A DNA stretch of 64,000 nucleotides from Lasiodiplodia sp. COLG20 (Eukaryota > Ascomycota > Dothideomycetes > Botryosphaeriales > Botryosphaeriaceae), in assembly GCA_009801085.1 (NCBI GenBank), contig VNWV01000005.1, positions 2,046,001 through 2,110,000 of the forward strand. The letters run 5' to 3'. A program made the translations under genes and the position numbers. The number at the start of each line of letters is the position of its first letter. Positions within the stretch are counted from its first letter, which is position 1. A model generated the notes under the pieces. The model was not told the DNA's origin, ran no database searches, and saw only the letters and a program-made list of their open reading frames with translations. Shown here one piece after another: positions 57,201 through 64,000 of this stretch.

Positions 57201-59709
57201 CTGTCACGATCCTCGCCTTCTTCGCGTGCCGTCGTATTGAGATGCCAGATCACTTTGAGCATAATCGCCGGGAATACGAACTTCATCTTGTTTAGATAAT
57301 CCTACCACAAGTTAGTCGTGGGTACCGTAGACTACACATATATACTCACTGTTGTCATCCTCATGTTAGGGTACGTGTGGACCCTTACTTTGCCATCATC
57401 GGACAAGAAGATAGGCAGAACGGCATCATTGCTTGACCTCAACGGAGCGATATCCGTGTTGGGCTGGAGACGTTCTGTTGAATACTCATCGGCCCAGGTC
57501 TCGTTGTACCCAACTCGAGGCGGATATCTTGCTTCAAACTCCCTCATATCCTTGTCCATATTTTCTATGGGTATTTTCAGCGTATCCATCTCAGATCGGA
57601 CACGGTCACGGGCCTTTTCATGTGCGTGGTGCTTGTAATCGTCAGGGTTGGGTTGGGCCAGTGTTGGTCTGACTTTTATGTCTGCTCGTATGTCTTTTCT
57701 GCGCTCATCGAACCTCTGACGTGCCAATGCAGCAGCTTTTTTTCGTTCAGCGTCATCGACCATGGTTCTTGCGTAAGCGGTTTCAAGTTCTTGTTCTGAT
57801 GGGAAGGTCGTACGCTCATATGCTTCCCCCGTCATGACTGCGTCTGAGGCATTACGACAGAGGGGGCATACCAGCCGGTCGTCGATGCGCTGGAGCTTGC
57901 TGCAAGGCCATACAAACCAGCAATCCCGACAACAATGCAGCGTTCGCTCCCTGTCCTCCTCAGATTCTCCGCAGATAGGATAGAGAGCTTCATCACCGAA
58001 TTCCAGGATTTCATCAGCCATCTCGCAAGCTAGGTCCTGGTCAGTTCATATTCCGTGTCCTTGTTTGTATGGCTTCTTACCTGCCATCCAGGCCTCTTCA
58101 ATGCTACCAGTCTCGACAAAACGTAAATGTGCTGCTTCAGCTACGCGGAAATGGACTTGGCGATGATTTAGCCGATGTTGTTCCTCGCTTCTCCGGGAAG
58201 ACGCAAAACGAATTGTCGGCAAGTGCTTTGTTGTTTCTTCTACTGCATCTGCCGGATAGAAGTCCCCGGCTGCCGCGCCACGCTTGCGCTGCACCACTCC
58301 GCGGCCAGTTGCGACAATGTTGAACCCTTGATAGGGGCCACGCAGAACTATACTTGCTTAGCCTGGGGTTTCTTTCTTCTTCTTCTTTTTCTAGAAGAAG
58401 GAAAAGTATATTTTCTCTTACCTTCCGAACCTCGATGGGCACAATACTGGTATTTGAGAGCGTTTGCCAGTAGTAAAACCTCATCATCGGTAGCAACAGT
58501 TCCATAAGCGTATTTTGCGCATTGTGACTCGATGAACTTGAGCAACTGCCTTTGTGCCGGGGATGTCTTCTTCAACGCATCTTTCGAGAAAGTGAACGCG
58601 AAGATGTCATCGACGTAAAGGTTGGCGCAGATATCGGGTACATTTTTAGCAATGAGGAAGCGTGGGGAGTTAAACTGTCCGTCTGATGTCCCGCTGAAAG
58701 GAAGATTAACTCCGAAGTAGATGCAAGCACCACGTTGTGAAACAGACTGCTCCGGGAACTCGATTGCACCGGTGCGATATTGCTGTGGAACCGCGTTCGC
58801 CACACACTTGAGGAGAAGTGCCCGCAAAAATTGCCGCGATATCCGTTTCAGCTCTATGCGGAAGCGTGAGAGATATCGGCCCATGGCTTCAAGCACCAGC
58901 TCTCTGGAGTTGGGATCGGAAAGCCACTTTGGCTGCGGATTTTTGGACTATTGAAATGTGAGCTCGGGTCTTTCCAAATTCGCCACAACGTGGAATTACA
59001 GAAGGGAATTACAACCGAAGGCTAACGCAGAGAATGGCAGGACTTAATCTAGGGCAGAAATGCCTCGCAAAGAAAAAGTAAAGAAAAAGAAACAACCCAT
59101 GGGTAGTTGATGCTAACGTCCGGACGTATATGTGGAATTTTTAATTCGACATTCTCGTCCAGACGATAGCTTCAACTACCCATGACATGAGCGAAAATTA
59201 AATTAACGCTAGCCTTGGGTGCAATACCCCTCTGTATATAAACTTACTCTCTTTTGCTTTGCGAAAGGTTCGAAGCAAACACCACCAATTTTTGCTACCA
59301 GTATCTCTGTCGAGTGGGCAGTCCTTCCTTCGGTGGTGAATGGCTCAGGTGCTAAGAGGAACACCCATTTTCCCGTTCTATGGACGGAGCCGGAATGTAT
59401 TTCGCGTACGGGCTTCGGGGAAAGCAGCATGTCCAGGCTGACGTTATCCATTCTCGTGGGTTTAACGCGCTGAGTGACCTGGATCTCGTGGAGCACCTGT
59501 TCCATGCGCATGAGGTTGGTGCCATCATCGGTCAACTGTGGCACGGGATCGTCGTGGAGGAGGGCTCCTTCATCACCAGGGTGTGACGGAGGTCTGGGTG
59601 AGCAATCTAGGTCAAACACGCTGAGGTCGTCCGGCTCTGACGGTTTAGTCGGAGCCGGGGCCTTCTTTTTCTTTCCCGCCTTCTTTCCCGCCCGTGTCGT
59701 CGGCGGCAT
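54215..59709 (-). CDS. Large multi-exon ubiquitin-specific protease-like protein (1,668 aa)
   Basis: Five exons (59709-59248, 58947-58422, 58347-58081, 58029-57350, 57286-54215) join in frame to 1,668 aa. The peptidase C19 core lies at residues about 1035-1390: Cys box NLQGTCYFSTVVQLLYG (Cys near 1040) and His box GAHYVAYVRHDDKWIRFDD (His near 1353), with zinc-ribbon cysteines CTSCG and CPVTTC between. The last 190 residues form a long coiled coil rich in Gln and Lys. The N-terminal 640 residues are unrecognised: a basic start (MPPTTRAGKKAGKKKK), then a Cys-rich segment HCCRDCWFVWPCSKLQR...CPLC in exon 4. It should cleave ubiquitin from substrates. Intron 1 (300 nt) contains a whole repeat element. 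A split into two genes cannot be excluded. Confidence 0.75.
58999..59234. mobile_element. Inverted-repeat element, copy E (236 bp, complete, TA-flanked)
   Basis: The best copy. Outer inverted repeats start CAGAAGGGAATTACAACCGA (left) and end GCAATACCCCTCTG (right), each bounded by TA (58997-58998 and 59235-59236). The inner palindrome spans about 59098-59184, beginning CATGGGTAGTTGA and ending TCAACTACCCATG, with GTCCGGACG near its outer third. It lies wholly within intron 1 of the ubiquitin-protease gene. It has no coding capacity, so it must rely on a transposase in trans. Confidence 0.88.
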
Positions 59710-59764
59710 GATTGTACAGGCTTACTGGGAATGTAGCATTCGCTTACGCTGTTAGTTGGATTAC

Positions 59765-59903
59765 TTCATAGGGGGCGTCGTAGTCAAGGCTCTCAGAAAA
59801 ATGACATATGAGTGCACTTGAAGCTATCGTCCGGACGAGAATGTCAATTTAAAAATTCGACATATACGTCCGGACGATAGCTTCAGCTACCCATGACATG
59901 AGC
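59765..59903. mobile_element. Inverted-repeat element, copy F (right end missing)
   Basis: The left outer repeat (CATAGGGGGCGTCGTAGTCA) begins near 59767. The inner palindrome is well kept: GAAGCTATCGTCCGGACGAG (59820) facing CGTCCGGACGATAGCTTCAG (59867-59886), with an AATTTAAAAATT centre. The right side stops after CATGACATGAGC (59892-59903), the sequence that follows the palindrome in copy E, and then diverges. Confidence 0.75.
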
Positions 59904-60068
59904 AGATATAGAGTTCGAGGACTTACTTCGGGATCTTGCGAATGAAGAGAATGGCGCGAATATCTTGTCGCGCAGGGTGATGGCGTGGAGGAGTTGGGGT
60001 TTGGGGGTGGTGCAGTGTTCGAAGAATGATACGAGTTGATGTAGCTTCGAAGTTTGCCGCGCGGTGGT

Positions 60069-60345
60069 CTTTGCGCTTTTTCGCGCGCGCGAGAGGTGTC
60101 CAAAACTAGCAGGAAGGTCCTAGGCGCTGTAAAGCGATGGAATGGTATGGAAGGCTTGTAAGGGAAAGCAAAGGCCGCCTTGTTTGCGGTCAAGCTTGCG
60201 CTTGCGCTTGAGGTTGCGTTTGCTCTTTTTTCGCGTGCGGGAAGTGCCCAAAAGCAATCGGAAGGCTCTGGGTGCTTCAAAGCGAGAGATTGATAGAAGA
60301 AATCAAAGGCGGCCTTGAGGTTGCGATTGCGCTGTGATTGGCTGC
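60069..60345. repeat. Imperfect tandem duplication, unit about 140 bp
   Basis: Unit 1 (about 60069-60200) and unit 2 (about 60215-60345) share, in order, a GCG-CTTTTTTCGCG tract, GTGTCCAAAA / GTGCCCAAAA, GGAAGG, a CAAAGCG/TAAAGCG block and CAAAGG-GCCTTG. A short GCGCTT array joins them. They differ by many substitutions, so the duplication is old. Confidence 0.7.
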
Positions 60346-60513
60346 CGTATGAGTATCACGTGCACGGTGCGCAAGCTTGGAATCGCGGAAGGCGGCCAAA
60401 CTAGGTGGCCGAACGGTCTGTTCGACCTTTTAACTGTGTCCATTACGCTCAGTTCTCCAAACTCCACCCGTTCTGAAAGCAAGCCGTACACCGCCAGCAC
60501 GACAACCTTGGCC

Positions 60514-61930
60514 ATGGACGAGGACACTTCTACGAATGACCCGGCAGGGGCTCAAGCTATTGATATGCCGCCAGGCTCCGCCGTCTCCAGAACAGGTACT
60601 CCACCGAACATTTCGTTCGCGTCCTTACAGACTAAGCCTTCTCGTGGAATCGCTTCACCCGCGCCCGACCCACCTTCGGCGGCCTGGTTCCGTACTCTTC
60701 CACGCGGACCAACCTCACGGCCTGCTATGGAGCTGTCCACGGAGCATCTGATGGTTGATGAAAAATTCCAAGCTCCTAAGAAGCGGAGGAGCATCGGGGA
60801 TTTCGCTACACAAGTAGTAAAAAATCCCAGAGAAACTTTCAAGCGTTTGCGCCGACCCAAGTCAACTACGACTATTGCGACATCGCCACCGCCCGTTGAG
60901 GTAGCATCGCCGGAGGCTTCGCGATCGGACAAGCCAGAAGAAAATCCGCCCGAGCCTCAGCCACGAACTCGTTGGATCGACCCTTCGGACATGGAAGGAC
61001 CCGTGGAAGATGAAAAGAACAAGGACCTTCTAATGAGAAGACCACCAGGAGCACCGCAGCTCAGCAACCTCGCAGCTTTCTTCTGGTCGAGGCTAGAACT
61101 AGTAAGTACTTCCATTTCAAGTCAACTTCAGACGTCATCGTAAGGTTTTTGCCTTTACCCACTACGCCACAGACGTTGACGTAGAGTACTGGGATGATTG
61201 AGGTTCATTTGGCGTGGTTAGATAATATACCTTCCGTGACAGCTATGCTAATTTGTTTTAGGCTCACAGCTTATTCCTTGAGAGGCGTCTGGATGAATGC
61301 CGAGACCTAATTCTCAGAACCCTAGAGAAAGCACGTGTCCCTCGCGCGTGCCGGTGTCAATTACTTCAACAGCTGGCCGTCATCGAGCCTTTCCAGCAAG
61401 GGATGGAATGTCTAGACGAGGCGGATGAGCTATGCCGTCAGATGCAGAGCCTTGTCCCCTACAGTGAAGAAGTGTATCATCTTGAAAACAAAACCTCGCG
61501 GCTTCGTCAACTTATGAACGAGAGACAGGAAGCCATTGGAGAAGACGAAGAGATGGCAGAGGACAATGACAGCTCCAGTGAGGAAGACGAGATGACCATG
61601 GACGACGACAAAGCCATCGGAGAAGACGAAGAGATGATCATGGACGACGATGACATCGAGGCTGGGGAAGAGCCGAAGGAGAGCCAAAGCGTGCAGCAGC
61701 AGTCTGATCACGAGATGGAAGAAGAGGGCTTGGGCGAGATTAGCAAGATTGCCAAACTCAATCTCCACGGTACTGCGGAAGATACGCTCTCAAGTCTACC
61801 AGAGAACGCGCTGCCCCACCGACGACGTCGGACAGAGCGTACATCAGTCCGTAGGGGCCTCCCCACTCCGGAGCCTAGTATGCGCGAGGACGAAGATGAG
61901 GCAGATCAGGGACAGGCAGATATGCAGTGA
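60514..61930 (+). CDS. Hypothetical acidic protein, 418 aa
   Basis: Two exons (60514-61101 and 61262-61930) around a 160-nt intron give 418 aa, starting at ATG 60514 in a strong context (GCCATGG); upstream in-frame ATGs exist at 60334 and 60349. The first exon is Pro/Ser/Thr-rich and basic around KKRRSIGDF and KRLRRPK, a possible nuclear signal. The second exon begins with two predicted helices (SLFLERRLDECRDLILRTLE, then GMECLDEADELCRQM) that resemble a TPR-like pair. It then turns strongly acidic, with an internal repeat of KAIGEDEEM-type units, and ends RRRRTERTSVRRG. No known domain was recognised. It shares its promoter with the ubiquitin protease. Confidence 0.65.
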
Positions 61931-62397
61931 GGCAAGCCTGGCATGGCATGGGCGTACAGGGGGGGGGTAACTTCAACTACCTATATGGTATGGATTTTCA
62001 CTTGAAAGGAAAGCAAAAAAAAAAAAAAGAAAAAAGCTGAGGCTTAGTTAGCCATGTTTGAGGCTATACTGTTCTTTGCGCCAGCCACCGGCTGTAGCAC
62101 CCCCTCTGTACGCAGAAAGTCTATTAGTATCTTGATTTGCTACTTTTTCTTTTTTTTCCTTTTCTTTTTCAACAATCGTGGTCAAATTGAACAATGAAGA
62201 AGAAGATGATTCCGTGTTATTTGCCTCTTTTCCATTTTCTGTTTGCTAGTAGTTATTCACCAGGCACCGCATATTATACGCTACCTGCAGGTATTTGAAA
62301 CATCATCTTGTGCATTCTTCGAAATCCGATTGTGATGGTTCATGATAGCTCAATATATATGTAGTATAGAACCGTCGCAACCACCACTACCTTCTGA
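61931..62397. other. Convergent 3' region with repeat copy G
   Basis: This 467-bp region holds copy G (61957-62108) and A/T-rich tracts (62014-62036, 62149-62170). Confidence 0.5.
61957..62108. mobile_element. Inverted-repeat element, copy G (152 bp, internally deleted, TA-flanked)
   Basis: It starts CAGGGGGGGGTAA after TA (61955-61956) and ends GCACCCCCTCTG before TA (62109-62110). The right outer repeat GCCAGCCACCGGCTGTAG (62080-62097) matches copy A. Only a trace of the inner palindrome remains (AACTTCAACTACC, 61969-61981). Confidence 0.7.
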
Positions 62398-63976
62398 CTA
62401 CTCGGGGCTCGTTCTACTCAATCCGAGACACTCTGAAATCTTGTAAAAGATGTCTATGTTGCTGTAGACACCTCCAAAAAGCTCTTGGCAGGGACCCTGA
62501 GCGAAGACTGGGACGTCCGTCAGACTGTGCACGCCCTGGTCATTCTCCACCGGCAAGTTTCCGTCCAACTCGATGCCTCCCGGCCCATCCTCCGGGTTGG
62601 CGTAGTAGTCGCCCGAGTCCTCTTCCAGCTCGATAGCGGCGATTCGCGGGCCGTCCTCGTCGACCTGGTAGTTCTCACGGCGGTCCGGGTTGGCGCTGAC
62701 CCCGGAGAAGAGCGTATATCTGGGCGTCCAATTTTTTGGAAAAGCCCCATCGCCGTGACTGAGATTTCCACTCATGACGTAAGCGCTCAAGCCTGACTGT
62801 TCATATACGCCTATAGCGTCGCGCTTCTTGCGGTCGTCCGTCTGAACACTCAGGTACTTGGTGTCCACGCTTCCCATGACGTCGAAGCCGTGGCCGTGGT
62901 CGGCCGTTACCAGGATTAGTGTCTCCTTAAGTTGGTCAATGGCCTTGAGCTTTTGAATGGTTGCTTTGACGGTATCATCCAACTCCAACAACTCGCCCAG
63001 CGCCCTGGGATAGTCCAAAGCATGCATCATTTTATCTATGCTAGCCGCTAAACCCTCTTTATTAGCATACCTTCAAGTCAACTGAGGTGGTGCAAGGATG
63101 GTTACCTTCAGACATGAGGAAAAACCCGGATTCGTCCTCGCTCGAGCGAGCAGCAAGGATGTCAATTGCTTTCAGCGTCATCTCCTGTTTGGAACGTTAT
63201 TAGCAATCTTAGAAAATGCGTAGGGATGTAGGCTGGTGAATGCGAAGAGTGGTGGTGGTGGTGGTGGTGATGTGCGGCGGGATACGCTAAGCCTAATCGG
63301 GAAAAACAACGAACTGGCGGCAACAAAGGAAGTAAACCAGTTTGTTTCTCCATCCTCTTAAAGGTGCAGAGCAATTGTGTTTGATTGGCACTTACCTTGA
63401 GACCGGGCTGGTTGAGAGCAGCCGTCTTATCGCCAGTCGGGCTGAGCGACTTGTTCAAATTCTTAGTGTACACGTTCCTATCAAGCCACTTGGCCATATT
63501 GGAGGTCGTGAAGATTCCAAGGGTTTTGGTAGTGTTGTCAGTCTCCTCGAGCTCATCTCGGTCCAGCACAATGTTGTAGCCGGCGTTGGAGAACTCCTGA
63601 TAGTAATCTTTGTCAAGGTACGTCTTTCCGCCGCGCGTGGAGTTGTAAAACTGCTCTGCACCACCACCAAAGATGACATCGGCGCTGTTCCACTTGGGCC
63701 AAGTGTAGTTGGTGTTGCCGTTGAGCATCATGTCTACAATTTGTGCGTACGTTCCACGCTCACGCGTATGCGCATTGATTGCAGCAGGCGTGGCGTCTGA
63801 GATCGTGGCTGTAGTGACGATTCCCACATGTCCGGAATGGATTCTTTGGTAAATTTCTCCCAAAGTTTCCACTTTGGGATCGTCAAAAGGATCTGCACTG
63901 GAATCACCATATACGCCAAGGGCGCCCGAAGAGCTCTTGTGCCCAGTGTTAAGAGCGCTCGCAGAGTTAGCCGAAT
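62398..63976 (-). CDS. Alkaline phosphatase (5' exons off window)
   Basis: Three exons are visible (63976-63396, 63184-63106, 63047-62398), encoding about 436 residues; the gene starts beyond the window. The first visible exon opens at the active-site serine motif (D)SANSASALNTGHKS. Later come VTTATISDATPAA, MSEAASIDKMMH (metal ligands Glu, Asp, His, restored across intron 2), TADHGHGFD and SHGDGAF. Together these match the zinc/magnesium alkaline phosphatase family, which hydrolyses phosphomonoesters. Fungal members are vacuolar or secreted; the N-terminus that would decide is missing. A phase-compatible micro-exon at 63074-63083 was rejected because skipping it restores SEAASIDKMMH. Intron 1 (211 nt) contains a TGG repeat. 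Confidence 0.93.
63249..63269 (+). repeat. TGG trinucleotide microsatellite in alkaline phosphatase intron
   Basis: About seven GGT/TGG units lie in the 211-nt intron between visible exons 1 and 2. Confidence 0.8.
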
Positions 63977-64000
63977 CTGTAATGAATGAATCGATAGAGT

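Larger units (their letters stand above)
59710..60513. other. Divergent promoter with repeat copy F and a tandem duplication
   Basis: This 804-bp region separates the ubiquitin-protease and the acidic hypothetical genes. It contains copy F (about 59765-59903) and an imperfect tandem duplication (60069-60345). Confidence 0.55.

Noticed and set aside
63074..63083. Micro-exon between visible exons 2 and 3 of the alkaline phosphatase
   Set aside because: It splices in phase on its left side but breaks the conserved MSEAASIDKMMH, which is restored by direct joining of 63106 to 63047.

Overview
The window is nuclear DNA of a filamentous ascomycete (Pezizomycotina). Almost every gene is cut by short introns, mostly 49 to 70 nt, with GT..AG ends. 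The gene set is typical of such a fungus: a Hog1-type MAP kinase, a group III G-alpha subunit, a CYP55 nitric oxide reductase, a LaeA-like methyltransferase and secreted carbohydrate-active enzymes. I could not place it more narrowly from sequence alone. Exon coordinates were worked out by hand from reading frame, splice sites and conserved protein motifs.

Layout. 0-5 kb: the 3' part of a thiamine-diphosphate enzyme, a Cys-rich hypothetical gene and a 594-residue hypothetical gene whose start lies in a repeat remnant. 5-10 kb: a membrane GT2 polysaccharide synthase and a secreted GH43-like enzyme with a CBM32-like domain. 11.8-16.7 kb: the G-alpha and Hog1 genes, divergent from one ~2 kb intergenic region. 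17-22 kb: a membrane-anchored pirin, a GH5 glucanase (with a GC-AG intron beside its nucleophile codon) and a PL1 pectate lyase-like enzyme. 22.7-36.7 kb: a WD40 protein, two P450s, a two-domain rhodanese, APC11, a hypothetical protein and a LaeA-like methyltransferase. 37-46 kb: a secreted quercetin 2,3-dioxygenase divergent from a secreted GH3 beta-glucosidase, then an SRPBCC protein and a DHA1-type MFS transporter. 47.5-53.3 kb: P450nor, an inverted fragment of the neighbouring tRNA exportin gene, and the exportin-T (LOS1) gene. 53.8-62.1 kb: a repeat-dense stretch with a very large ubiquitin-protease gene and a divergent acidic hypothetical gene. 62.4 kb to the end: an alkaline phosphatase that runs off the window.

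Two features stand out. First, a family of short inverted-repeat elements, with TA at both ends of the best copies and a long inner palindrome, has at least seven full or partial copies here. One sits inside intron 1 of the ubiquitin-protease gene. Removing it with one TA leaves a 62-nt intron, the usual size in this window. Second, the beta-glucosidase and quercetinase genes share a promoter region and together could deglycosylate and then open the ring of plant flavonols outside the cell.
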